Source: Omphiscola glabra (lineage: Eukaryota; Mollusca; Gastropoda; Lymnaeidae). Taken from it: a stretch of 64,000 nucleotides of DNA. Shown piece by piece: positions 9,958-19,802 of the stretch (the first letter of the stretch is position 1; each line of letters opens with the position of its first letter). The translations under genes and the position numbers were made by a program. The notes beneath the pieces are model-generated. The model did no database searches and had not been told where the DNA came from. It was given only the letters and a program-made list of their open reading frames with translations. Location: positions 8,427,553 through 8,491,552 of the forward strand of contig OZ024802.1 in the NCBI GenBank assembly GCA_964017045.1, written 5' to 3'.

Positions 9958-11195
9958 TTGTGGCAAACATTACATTTTGGAAGAGATTCGTCGCAGAAAT
10001 TACGTGGGGCATACAATACATGTGGTATACATTACCTGTGGCAAACATTACTTGTGGCATATATATCTTGTGGCAGACATTAACGTTGTGTACATTGCTT
10101 GTGGCACACATTGCTTGTGGCAGACATTGCTTGTGAAAGACCTTTTTGGCAGAGATTCGTCACAGAAATTAAGTGGGGCATACATTACTTGTGGCAGACA
10201 TTGATTGTGGCAGACATTACTTGTGGCAGACATTACTTGTGGCAGACATTACTTGTGGCAGACATATCTTGTGGCACACATTACTTGTGAAAGACCTTTT
10301 TGGCAGAGATTCGTCACAGAAATTAGGTGGGGCATACATTACTTGTGGCATACATTACTTGTGGCAGACATTACTTGTGTCAGACATTACTTGTGGCAGA
10401 CATATATTGTGGCACACATTGCTTGTGAAATACCTTTTGGCAGAGATTCGTCACAGAAATAAGGTGGGGCATACATTACTTGTGGCAGACATTGCTTGTA
10501 GCAGACATATCTTGTGGCACACATTGCTTGTGGCAGACATTACTTGTGGCAGACATTACTTGTGACAGACATTACTTGTGGCAGACATTACTTGTGAAAG
10601 AACTTTTTGGCAGAGATTCGTCACAGAAATTAGGTGGGGCATACATTACATGTCTTGTAAATTACCTGTGGAAAACATTACTTGTGGCAGTTATATCTTG
10701 TGGCAGACATTACTTGTGAAATACATCACTTGTGACAGAAATTACTTGTGGCAGACATTAATGTGATACACATTGCTTGTGGCAGACATTACTTGTGACA
10801 GACATTACTTGTGACAGAAATTACTTGTGGCAGACATTAATGTGATACACATTGCTTGTGGCAGACATTACTTGTGACAGACATTACTTGTGGCAGAAAT
10901 TACTTGTGGCAGACATTACTTGTAGCAGACATTACTTGTGACAGACATTACTTGTGACAGAAAATACTTGTTGCAGACATTAATGTGATACACATTGCTT
11001 GTGGCAGACATTACTTGTGACAGACATTACTTGTGGCAGAAATTACTTGTGGCAGACATTACTTGTGACAGACATTACTTGTGACAGAAATTACTTGTGG
11101 AAGACATTAATGTGATACACATTGCTTGTGGCAGACATTACTTGTGACAGACATTACTTTTGGCAGAAATTGCTTGTGGCAGACATTACTTGTAA
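9958..11195. repeat. 16-bp minisatellite with two higher-order patterns
   Basis: The base unit is GCAGACATTACTTGTG, over 70 copies. The first half (to about 10660) is punctuated by a block containing GGCAGAGATTCGTCACAGAA at 9983, 10149, 10303, 10440 and 10611. The second half is punctuated by TTAATGTGATACACATTGCT near 10758, 10837, 10979 and 11107. Two higher-order repeat domains therefore sit side by side. Confidence 0.95.
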
Positions 11196-11561
11196 CCCAA
11201 TGCTAAGGAAATGTATCTTGGAAGAAATAAGAGTTTTTATTTTTTTTGTAATTATGTGTTTTTCATTAATGGTGGAAATCTATTAATAGAACATCCGGGC
11301 ATACAATCTGGCCAAGTTTATTAAAATATTAATAAAACATCCTGTTATTCCGTTTGGCCAATCTCCCAACAGCTGTTTTGGTACTTCCACGCCAGCACAG
11401 TTGGCCTTAACCTAGACGAAAACGTACTTATAAATTACTTTACGAAAGATTTAACAAACATTTTGTTACTGCTATATGCATGCGAAAATACATTGTTAGA
11501 GGCTATGCATTATGAAAAAACATTGTCTAAAAATAGTAACATTGCGTAAAGCGATGTGACA
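11196..11561. other. No feature recognised
   Basis: AT-rich unique-looking sequence. Confidence 0.35.
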
Positions 11562-11569
11562 TTTTCCGG

Positions 11570-11756
11570 CAGTGACGTAGCGAGCTTAACTCGCGCCCGG
11601 GGCACAATACCTTTTTAGCGCCCCCAATACCTTTTTAGCGCCCCCCCCTATTCGAAAACCATACAATTTTATAGTAAAATATACCATTTGACGCCCCTTT
11701 GTGAGTAGCGCCCGGGGCATGATGCCCCCCTTACCCCCCCCCTCACTACGCCACTG
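11570..11756. mobile_element. hAT-type MITE 'CAGTGGCGTAG' family, copy 1 (187 bp)
   Basis: Ends are CAGTGACGTAGCGAG and CTCACTACGCCACTG, forming terminal inverted repeats. A perfect 8-bp duplication TTTTCCGG lies at 11562-11569 and 11757-11764. The inside is C-rich (CGCCCGGGGC motifs) and non-coding. Confidence 0.85.
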
Positions 11757-11764
11757 TTTTCCGG

Positions 11765-12014
11765 TCTTAGACATGACCACTGTGTTCTATAATGATATGC
11801 GGCTCCAAAAATATTTTCAATGCCGATATAATTAATTCAAAAAGTTCCCCGACTCCAAAAAGGTTCCAGGCCCTTGCCTTAACTCAAAATTCCCAATTCT
11901 TATATCAAACAACTAATTTGAAAATTATTTCAATTTTGGTCTTTTTTACTTGTACACTTAACAACCTTGGGTATAATTATGTGACAAGAATAACATGAGT
12001 GTGTACATATCTGT
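11765..12014. other. No feature recognised
   Basis: AT-rich; immediately upstream of a short TG run (12010-12030) and of the exon candidate at 12089. Confidence 0.3.
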
Positions 12015-12088
12015 GTGTGTGTGTGTGAATGTGTGGTAATCATTCTATGCATGTGTACTAAAACCTCATTAACCTTCCCGTTACCCAG

Positions 12089-12200
12089 AAACCTAGCGCG
12101 TCACCAGTACACAACTGTGTACGAGACACAGCTCGAGATGTGTCGCAAGAGGAACGAACTCCGCCTGGGGAACCTCCTGCTGGCCGCCATCAAAGCTCAG
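12089..12200 (+). CDS. Candidate internal coding exon, 112 bp
   Basis: A pyrimidine-rich acceptor (AACCTTCCCGTTACCCAG) ends at 12088, and a donor CAG|GTGGGC starts at 12201. One nucleotide completes a split codon, followed by 37 full codons, so it leaves in phase 0. The peptide has the look of an amphipathic helix: YETQLEMCRKRNELRLGNLL, then LAAIKAQ. It is clearly protein-like, with GC-rich third positions unlike the flanks. I could not identify the family. A second frame is also open but gives a Pro/Gly/Arg-rich peptide of lower plausibility. The entry phase does not match the phase-0 donors at 970 or 4782, so another exon or a different transcript must be involved. Confidence 0.55.
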
Positions 12201-12275
12201 GTGGGCTACCTGTGACGTGTGCGTCCTAGCAACTAGATGTGTGGCCGTCGTTAATGTGCTAATGTCGTAACGTTT

Positions 12276-12567
12276 TGTTGTTGTTGTTGTTGTTTGCTTG
12301 TTTGTTTGCTTGTTTGTTTGTTTGTTTGCTTGTTTGTTTGTTTGTTTGTTTGCTTGTTTGTTTGTTTGTTTGCTTGTTTGTTTGTTTGTTTGTTTGCTTG
12401 TTTGTTTGTTTGCTTGTTTGTTTGTTTGCTTGTTTGTTTGCTTGTTTGTTTGTTTGTTTGCTTGTTTGTTTGCTTGTTTGTTTGCTTGTTTGTTTGCTTG
12501 TTTGTTTGCTTGTTTGTTTGCTTGTTTGTTTGTTTGATTGTTTGTTTGTTTGCTTGTTTGTTTGTTT
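12276..12567. repeat. (TTTG/CTTG)n tetranucleotide array
   Basis: About 70 tetramers mixing TTTG and CTTG with no fixed higher order. Open frames on both strands here are artefacts of the 4-bp period. Confidence 0.97.
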
Positions 12568-12974
12568 CTTTTTTAAGAAATTTTGCAGCCCAGCCATTTT
12601 TGGTGTTGTGTTTTTAAAAAAAAATAATAAGTTGTGTGAATGTTATTTTTTGGTCAACTTTTACTTATCTGTTGAATTAACTTCTACCATTAATATAATC
12701 CTAGTCTATTCTGTTGCTTTATTATTATTATTTTCCATCATCATGTTTTATCAACTTCATTACTGATCTTATTAAAAAAAACTATATTGTAGTTGTTGTT
12801 TTTTTCATGATAACCGCTATATTAACAACAATTCTTGACACATAGCATTAGCAACATCTCAGTTATCGTGTCAAAACTATAACAACACTGCCATATTAAG
12901 AAACATTTCGGTAGTACAATTTTCTGAAATGCGCCTGTTGATGTTGTAATTGTTATTGTCGTTGTTGTTATTTT
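12568..12974. other. No gene seen
   Basis: AT-rich spacer between two arrays. Confidence 0.35.
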
Positions 12975-13102
12975 TTTATTGCTGTTATTAGTGTGGCTAT
13001 TGCTGTTATTAGTGTGGCTATTGCTGTTATTAGTGTGGCTATTGCTGTTATTAGTGTGGCTATTGCTGTTATTAGTGTGGCTATTGCTGTTATTAGTGTG
13101 GC
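12975..13102. repeat. 21-bp minisatellite A, 6 copies
   Basis: The unit contains GCTGTTATTAGTGTGGCTAT. It abuts a second, unrelated-looking 21-bp array. Confidence 0.95.
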
Positions 13103-13837
13103 TTTCGTCATCACAACAACAAGGTGTGTCATCACAACAACAAGGTGTGTCATCACAACAACAAGGTGTGTCATCACAACAACAAGGTGTGTCGTCACAA
13201 CAAGGTGTGCCATCACAACAACAAGGTGTGTCATCACAACAACAAGGTGTGTCATCACAACAACAAGGTGTGCCATCACAACAACAAGGTGTTCCATCAC
13301 AACAACAAGGTGTGCCATCACAACAACAAGGTGTGCCATCACAACAACAAGGTGTGCCATCACAACAACAAGGTGTGCCATCACAACAACAAGGTGTGTC
13401 ATCACAACAACAAGGTGTGTCATCACAACAACAAGGTGTGTCATCACAACAACAAGGTGTGCCATCACAACAACAAGGTGTGTCATCACAACAACAAGGT
13501 GTGCCATCACAACAACAAGGTGTGCCATCACAACAACAAGGTGTGCCATCACAACAACAAGGTGTGCCATCACAGCAACAAGGTGTGTCATCACAACAAC
13601 AAGGTGTGCCATCACAACAACAAGGTGTGCCATCACAACAACAAGGTGTGTCATCACAACAACAAGGTGTGTCATCACAACAACAAGGTGTGTCATCACA
13701 ACAACAAGGTGTGTCGTCACAACAACAAGGTGTGCCGTCACAACAACAAGGTGTGTCATCACAACAACAAGGTGTGTCATCACAACAACAAGGTGTGTCA
13801 TCACAACAACAAGGTGTGTCATCACAACAACAAGATG
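13103..13837. repeat. 21-bp minisatellite B, about 35 copies
   Basis: The unit contains CATCACAACAACAAGGTGTG; the main variants are GTCATC and GCCATC. One unit near 13195 lacks three bases. All three forward frames and one reverse frame stay open (for example SSQQQGV), which reflects the lack of stops in the unit, not a gene. Confidence 0.97.
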
Positions 13838-14112
13838 TGTAACCATAAAAAGGATGTGTAATCTTAATAACAAGAGGTGATCATGATAATAGATGTGTAA
13901 TCTAAAAAAACAATATGTATAATCATAACAAATAGATGTGTAATCATAAAAAAAAGATGAGTAATCATAACAAAAATATGTGTAAACATAACAGATGTGT
14001 AATCATAACAAAAATATGGATCAGCATAACAAAACGATGTGCAATCATAGCAACAAAATACGTAATCATAACAAAAATATGTGTGATCGTAACAACGCAA
14101 TATGTAATCATA
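13838..14112. repeat. Decayed edge of the 21-bp array
   Basis: About a dozen imperfect units such as GATGTGTAATCATAACAAAA continue from the ordered array with growing divergence and variable length. Confidence 0.8.
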
Positions 14113-14175
14113 TCGGGTGTGGGGACAGGGTAAGCATTGAGAGATACTAAATGAAGTCTCTCTTTTTAAAATAAC

Positions 14176-14206
14176 ATGCAGACGGACAGAACGAGGAGGA
14201 CTAAGT
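14176..14206. repeat. Detached unit of the 36-bp minisatellite
   Basis: GCAGACGGACAGAACGAGGA plus GGACTAAGT matches the array at 14907-15216. It was separated from it by the element at 14207-14893. Confidence 0.8.
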
Positions 14207-14893
14207 CCCCCCGTCTAGTCGGCATGTCCGTCCCACTAATGGCATGTCGATAAAAAGGCGTTTGCCACAAACCCCCTGAAACGTTACCCGGGGTACAGGA
14301 CCACCGTGTAGGGGACCTGCGCTGAAAGGCAAAGGTAACGCACGGAAACCGCTTTAGAGAGAGCACGACTGCATGGTTTCCTACCAAGTGCAGTTGAAAA
14401 TAACGCAGAAACAGGTCGGGACATGATTACAGTTACCGTATGAATGTGAGGAGAGGGGACGTGGCGACCCTCGCCAATGATTTTAAGTATGCAGTCATTG
14501 AGGGTACTGCTCCTAGGCAATCTCTTCTCTCTCCCAGCTGCGGTGTGAGGGCGTCTGTTAACACCTGCATGTCTCACCGGGGTGGGAAAGGGGGACATTA
14601 GAGACGTAAAATATATCCACCCCAGCCCAATAAAGTCCAGCCCAGTTGCTGTGTGAAAGCAGCACCCCGGCCGGTCAGGCGTTCCTTCTCTGATGCTGCC
14701 TCACTCGCATAGTCAATCGAGTGGAAGGATGGGTGAGGCTGTCTCAGGAGCGGAAAGCCCCCGGCCTGGCTGGAATAGAGACCACTGGGGGGGGGGGGGG
14801 TTGAATGCTGGTTGGGACTGGCGGGGGTGCGCTGGGGCAGACTTCATGAGCTTCGGCTCGATAGTTTGCTGATTTTCTTAAGTAGATTAGATT
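14207..14893 (+). mobile_element. Non-coding retroposon, copy A (687 bp)
   Basis: The element is bounded by a perfect 13-bp direct repeat AGGAGGACTAAGT (14194-14206 and 14894-14906). The same sequence occurs in inverted orientation at 49753-50493, sharing both ends: CTAGTCGGCATGTCCGTCC at the start and GATTTTCTTAAGTA near the end. Variable-length duplications fit target-primed retroposition (SINE- or LINE-derived). I find no reverse transcriptase, no clear tRNA A/B boxes, and a short TTAG-like 3' tail. A 14-bp G run lies inside at 14787-14800. It is unusually long for a SINE. Confidence 0.7.
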
Positions 14894-14906
14894 AGGAGGA
14901 CTAAGT

Positions 14907-15216
14907 GCATGAGACAGACGGACAGAACGATGAGGACTAAGTGCATGAGACAGACGGACAGAACGATGAGGACAAAGTGCATGAGACAGACGGACAGAAC
15001 GATGAGGACAAAGTGCATGAGACAGACGGACAGAACGATGAGGACAAAGTGCTTGAGACAGACGGACAGAACGATGAGGACTAAGTGCTTGAGACAGACG
15101 GACAGAACGATGAGGACAAAGTGCATGAGACAGACGGACAGAACGATGAGGACAAAGTGCTTGAGACAGACGGACAGAACGATGAGGACAAAGTGCATGA
15201 GACAGACGGACAGAAC
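14907..15216. repeat. 36-bp minisatellite, about 9 copies
   Basis: The unit contains GAGACAGACGGACAGAACGA, then TGAGGACAAAGTGCAT. The left edge is broken by the retroposon and the right edge abuts a truncated hAT copy. Confidence 0.95.
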
Positions 15217-15394
15217 GAGGCCCGCGGGTCACATGCGGCCCGCCAGCACCCACATTGCGACCCGCGAAGTAACGAAAATTCTTTATCTTTTAATTTTCTT
15301 AAAAGATTTTCCCCCTGTCCTATTTTCTTTCGGCCCGCACACGTTTTTTATGACGTATTACGGCCCGCCTTAGATTTTGAGTTGTGCAGGCCTG
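15217..15394. mobile_element. hAT-type 'GGCCCGC' element, 5'-truncated copy
   Basis: Matches 59849-60043 over nearly its whole length: CACATGCGGCCCGCCAGCAC, then TTACGGCCCGCCTTA, ending TGCAGGCCTG. The left terminus is missing where it meets the 36-bp array. Confidence 0.7.
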
Positions 15395-15756
15395 TACTAA
15401 ATGCACGAGCATGATGGAGTGCAAAAGAAGCTGGGAGAGCACGAGAACGACTGGGTGAATTAGGTCAGCGTGCATGGGTATAAAGAAATGTATGAAGCGG
15501 AAAGAAAGGCGAAAGGAAGGTGAGAATGAGAACTATAAACTGCTTTCGATTAGATCTTGAAGATACATTTGAATTCTATCTTTGGTGTCTTTGAAGTGAT
15601 GGAATGTGTCAACCAAGGTGTAGATCAGGAACTGTGCAACAGGTGTTTGAGATGAAGCAATCACGCCGTGAACTAGATAGAGAAGTCAAAGTTCACGTTC
15701 TAACATTCTCAGAATGAGCTGTTACTTTTAGATTTGCGAGCAAAAACAATTAACAG
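15395..15756. other. No gene seen
   Basis: Unassigned spacer between the hAT remnant and the next array. Confidence 0.35.
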
Positions 15757-16260
15757 CATGTCAGTGCCACAACCAGGCATGTCAGTGCCACACACCACGG
15801 CATGTCAGTGCCACACACCGCGGCATGTCGGTGTCACACACCACGGCATGTCAGTGCCAAAACCAGGCATATCAGTGCCACAACCAGGCATGTCGGTGTC
15901 ACACACCACGGCATGACAGTGCCACACACCGCGGCATGTCGGTGTCACACACCACGGCACGTCAGTGCCACACACCACGGCATGTCAGTGACACACACCG
16001 CGGCAGGTCAGTGCCACACACCACGGCAGGTCAGTGCCACACACCATGGTATGTCAGTGCCACACATCACGGCATGTCAGTGCTCCACACCATGGCGCGA
16101 CAGTGTCCCACACCACGGCATGCCAGTGCCACACACCACACCATGTCAGTGCCACACACCATGGCATGTCAGTACCACACACCACGACACAACAGTGCCA
16201 CACAACACGGCACGTTAGTGTCACACACCACGCCATGTCAGTGCCACACACCACATGTCT
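15757..16260. repeat. 23-bp minisatellite, about 22 copies
   Basis: The unit contains CACGGCATGTCAGTGCCACA. Variants include shorter units with ACAACCAGGC near 15770 and 15860. Several overlapping open frames here are artefacts. Confidence 0.95.
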
Positions 16261-16354
16261 CGAAGGAAGAAGCATGTTTCGGTGCTAAGAAATATAATTA
16301 ATAATTTTTTTTTGTAACAAATTAAGAGAAGCTTGACACTTCAGTTGTGTAAAC

Positions 16355-16890
16355 CAGGTGTCAGTAACCTATGGCACGCGTGCCAGACGTGGCACGCTGA
16401 CTGATTTTAAATGGTGCGCGCAAAGAAGAACTTACAAAAAGGTAGACTTAATGGTTGTTAGCATTTTTTCAATGAATTCGATATCCTTCATTGGTACATT
16501 ATGACATCACACCTACCACCACCCCTACCACCACCCCTACCATCACCCCTACCATCACCCCTACCATCACCCCTACCATCACCCCTACCATCACCCCTAC
16601 CATCACCCCTATCATCACCCCTACCATCACCCCTACCATCACCCCTACCATCACCCCTACCATCACCCCTACCATCACCCCTACCATCACCCCTACCATC
16701 ACCCCTACCATCACCCCTACCATCACCCCTACCATCACCCCTACCATCACCCCTACCATCACCCCTACCATCACCCCTACCATCACCCCTACCATCACCC
16801 CTACCATCACCCCTACCATCACCCCTACCATCACCCCTACCATCACCCCTACCATCACCCCTACCATCACCAAGAGGTTGCCGACCACTG
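16355..16890. mobile_element. hAT-like MITE carrying an internal minisatellite
   Basis: Left end CAGGTGTCAGTAACCT and right end AGGTTGCCGACCACTG are imperfect inverted repeats of a kind common in non-autonomous hAT elements. The interior begins with GGCACGCGTGCC and then consists mostly of the 12-bp array at 16506-16872. No matching 8-bp duplication is visible, so the limits are less sure than for other copies. Confidence 0.55.
16506..16872. repeat. 12-bp minisatellite, about 30 copies
   Basis: Highly uniform CCATCACCCCTA units; the first two are CCACCACCCCTA and one is CTATCACCCCTA. The pyrimidine/purine strand bias is extreme. Open frames on both strands are artefacts. Confidence 0.97.
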
Positions 16891-17547
16891 ATAGCTTAAG
16901 AAGCGCTGAAGGTATGATGATTACATTCAAGTGTGGCCTAAATAGAAACATGTGCGTTAATGTAGAACATGTATAGCGAGTGACCAGTGTGGAAGAAACT
17001 GTTTGCAGAATTGAAAACAAAAGCATATACTCATGATCTTGAAAAAATCGTGTAATATCTTCTTGTTGTTTATTTGGCATCATTCGGTTTCTATTTATAG
17101 TCTTAATTCATGGAAAGCTTACAAGTCTAATTAGGTATCGCAATAAAAAGAACATCATTATACATGGGACAACTATTTAATCAATTTCGAACAAATTATA
17201 CAAAATCCGTATACATCACAAGTATCTTGCTGGTGTAGACCGCGATTCTTATTCTTGTGTTGAAAATATAACTTGAAGTGACGTAGCAAAGGTAGGCGTA
17301 CCCGCAGACATAGTGGTGTAAACCACTGTGGTATTAAGCAGACGCAGGTAATTCTTCGTGTTGTTAAAGAGAGTATATGCCAAGGGGGAGATTACCCGTA
17401 CCACGGCGTGCTTACAGAGTGCTCTTCCCTTGCTACGTAACAACGTGAGAATGATAAAAGTGTTGTAGACACTGCCAGATGATTCTTGAAGTGGACTCGT
17501 CGGTGGCCACTCGCAGGTGGGTTTATGGCGGTGAGCACCAGGGCAGG
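16891..17547. other. No gene recognised; possible small MITE
   Basis: 17278-17441 begins TGACGTAGCAAAGG and ends CCCTTGCTACGTAAC, loosely inverted. It may be a degraded MITE, but there is no target duplication. Confidence 0.25.
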
Positions 17548-17800
17548 GTGGTGATTTGTGAGGGCAGGGAGGTGATATGTGAGGGTGTGGATATGCTATT
17601 TGAGGGCTTTGAGGTGATATGTGAGGGCATGGATGTGATATGTGAGGGCATGGATGTGATATGTGAGGGCATGGATGTGATATGTGATGTCTTGGAGGTG
17701 ATATGTGAGGTTGTAGGGATGATATCTGAGGGTTTGGATGGGATATTTGAGTACAAGTAGGTGGTATGTGAGGGCTTATACGTGATATATCTGGGCCCTG
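17548..17800. repeat. 21-bp minisatellite, about 12 copies
   Basis: The unit contains GATGTGATATGTGAGGGCAT; outer copies are diverged. An open frame from ATG 17479 runs through it to 17760 and is probably fortuitous. Confidence 0.9.
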
Positions 17801-17957
17801 GGGCAGAGACTATTGGTCTGATGGTAGGTGTGATGGTAGGTGTGATTATAGGGGTGATGGTAGGGGTGCTGAAACGAAAGGAGACAGGAATGAAGACATC
17901 CGGGTGAGTGTTTAGATGGCAATGGCTGTTGAAAATGATATTGTGGATTAGAATTTA

Positions 17958-18175
17958 GGTTATTGATTTGTGGTCGAAGACCTCAGGCGTGTGACATTGT
18001 GCGGGTCACAGAGCGTAGGTGTGTGGCATTGTTTGTGGTCAAGGCCAGCCGGCGTGTGGCATTGTTTGTGTTAAAGGAGGGGCGGCGTGTGGCATTGTGT
18101 GTGGTCAAAGAGCGTAGGTGGGCGGCGTTGTTTGTGGTCAAGGAGCGTAGGCGCGTGGCGTTGTTTGTGGTCAAA
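17958..18175. repeat. 33-bp minisatellite, about 6 copies
   Basis: The unit contains GTGGCATTGTTTGTGGTCAA followed by AGAGCGTAGGTGT. Confidence 0.9.
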
Positions 18176-18333
18176 ATGCACAGTTTTATAATTATAAATG
18201 TATACAGCTTCATATCTTATAACACAACTAGATCCTAGATCGAATACAAAACATAAATATCAATATTGATTACTCAAAATTCCCACCCCACGTCTCAACA
18301 AACAATTGGGCAATCCCTTCCCAATATCTCGTC

Positions 18334-18426
18334 AGTTGGTTAAGTTGGCTCAGTTGTATCAGTTGGCTCAGCTGTCTCAGTTGGATCAGATGGCTCAGTT
18401 GGCTCCGTTGGATCAGTTAGCTCAGA
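18334..18426. repeat. 10-bp degenerate repeat
   Basis: Repeated CTCAGTTGGAT/CTCAGTTGGCT-type units. Confidence 0.75.
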
Positions 18427-18700
18427 CCCTGAAATCAGTTTGAACTATTTCTTACCACTTACTTATCCAGGTGTCAAGTTATTTTAATGTAAGGTCAATG
18501 ACCTGAACCGGAACCCGTATAGCATCGATCCTGAAGGATGTATTCTTTGATCGTGTAAACAAATCGATTTCTCGATTGCTCCGGTTACAAATCGATACAC
18601 CGTCTTTCAGTCATTGTTTCCCTGGTACTTGAACGACTGTTTTCCAACTTACCTATGTCTCAAGTGGGAGGGGGTGTTGGGGTAGAAAATGCGCCCGTTT
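18427..18700. other. No feature recognised
   Basis: Unique-looking spacer. Confidence 0.3.
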
Positions 18701-19065
18701 GGGGTCTCTGGATAGACTTGTCGGGAATTTAGATAGACTTGTAAGGTCTCTGGATAGACTTGTCGGGAATTTAGATAGACTTGTAGGGTCTCTGGATAGA
18801 CTTGTCGGTAATTTAGATAGACTTGTAGGGTCTCTGGATAGACTTGTCGGGAATTTAGATAGACTTGTAGGGTCTCTGGATAGACTTGTCGGGAATTTAG
18901 ATAGACTTGTAGGGTCTCTGGATAGACTTGTCGGGAATTTAGATAGACTTGTAGGGTCACTGAAAATACTTTTAGGGTCTCTGGATAGACTTCTAGGGCC
19001 TTTGGATAGACTTGTAGCATCTCTGGGTAGACTTGTAGCATCTCTGGGTAGACTTGTAGGGTTTT
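18701..19065. repeat. 42-bp dimeric minisatellite
   Basis: Two related 21-bp halves alternate: GGGTCTCTGGATAGACTTGT and CGGGAATTTAGATAGACTTG. There are six dimers, then monomers with AGCATCTCTGGGTAGACTTG. The array resumes after an insertion at 19321-19462. Confidence 0.95.
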
Positions 19066-19320
19066 GATTGATTGACTGAATATTTATATAACGCTTGTAT
19101 CCATACTACTGTAGCATGCTCACAGCGCTCTAATGTTCTTAAATCTATTTTTTTTAAAAAAGTCTTTAAATGTTTCTTAAATGATTTTTTATCATTTTCA
19201 ATTTCCCTCAAAGATTGAGCCAAACTGTTCCATAATTTTGGCGCTATCGCTTCAAAAGAGCGCACTCCGTATGCCTGTTTTCTTTCATCCAAACTGGGAG
19301 TTCTCAGTAAGGACTGTGTT
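19066..19320 (-). mobile_element. 5'-truncated LINE, RT-protein C-terminus
   Basis: On the minus strand the frame reads RSFEAIAPKLWNSLAQSL, then FKKHLKTFLKK, the typical C-terminal end of CR1/L2-type non-LTR retrotransposon polyproteins. The 3' end has the usual GCGTTATATAAATATTCAGT and a (TCAA)n tail. It lies inside the 42-bp minisatellite, whose units continue on both sides. Confidence 0.75.
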
Positions 19321-19462
19321 GTAGAGCGCAGGGTCTCTGGACAGATTTTTTTGGGTCTCTGGATAGACTTGTAGTGTCTTTGGATAGACTTGTAGGGTAT
19401 CTGGGCAGACTTTTAGTGTCTTTGGATAGACTTGTGGGATCTCTGGGCAGATCGGTAGGGTA
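19321..19462. repeat. Continuation of the 21/42-bp array
   Basis: Diverged units such as GGTCTCTGGATAGACTTGTA after the LINE insertion. Confidence 0.85.
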
Positions 19463-19594
19463 TTCTAGTTTTGGAAAGCAATGGGCAGCACTTGAACTAT
19501 ATTTGACATGTCAAGTTCCATGGCTTGACCTACACTGCTAAAGAAGTAGATATCTTCACCAGACTGCTAATCGTTGTTGGTAAATTATCTAACC

Positions 19595-19794
19595 CAGTGG
19601 TTCTAAACCTTTTTAATGCCGCGACCCTTTAATACAATTCCTCATGTTGCGATGACCCCCAACCACAAACTTATTTTCGTTGCCGCTTCATCATAACTGT
19701 AGAGTATATGTGTTTTCCGATGGTCTTAGGCGACCCTTGTGAAAGGTTAGTTCGACCCCCAAAGGGGTCGCGACCCATAGGTTGAGAACCGCTG
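19595..19794. mobile_element. SPIN/URR1-like hAT MITE, 200 bp
   Basis: Left end CAGTGGTTCTAAACC and right end GGTTGAGAACCGCTG are inverted repeats. A perfect 8-bp duplication ATCTAACC lies at 19587-19594 and 19795-19802. The interior includes CGATGGTCTTAGGCGACCC and AAAGGGGTCGCGACCC. By memory it is close to the mammalian SPIN/URR1 short elements, and it is better preserved than the copy at 5862. Confidence 0.88.
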
Positions 19795-19802
19795 ATCTAA
19801 CC

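Noticed and set aside
12968..13880. Frames of about 250-300 codons (SSQQQGV, HLVVVMT and others)
   Set aside because: All forward frames and one reverse frame are open through the 21-bp array; a property of the unit.
14907..15216. CRISPR-like regular array
   Set aside because: Units are contiguous 36-bp copies without unique spacers, in a eukaryotic repeat context.
17479..17516. Mini first exon (MILEVDSSVATR) with donor CAG|GTGGGT
   Set aside because: Only 38 bp, no pyrimidine tract or promoter before it, and the reading simply continues into the 21-bp array.
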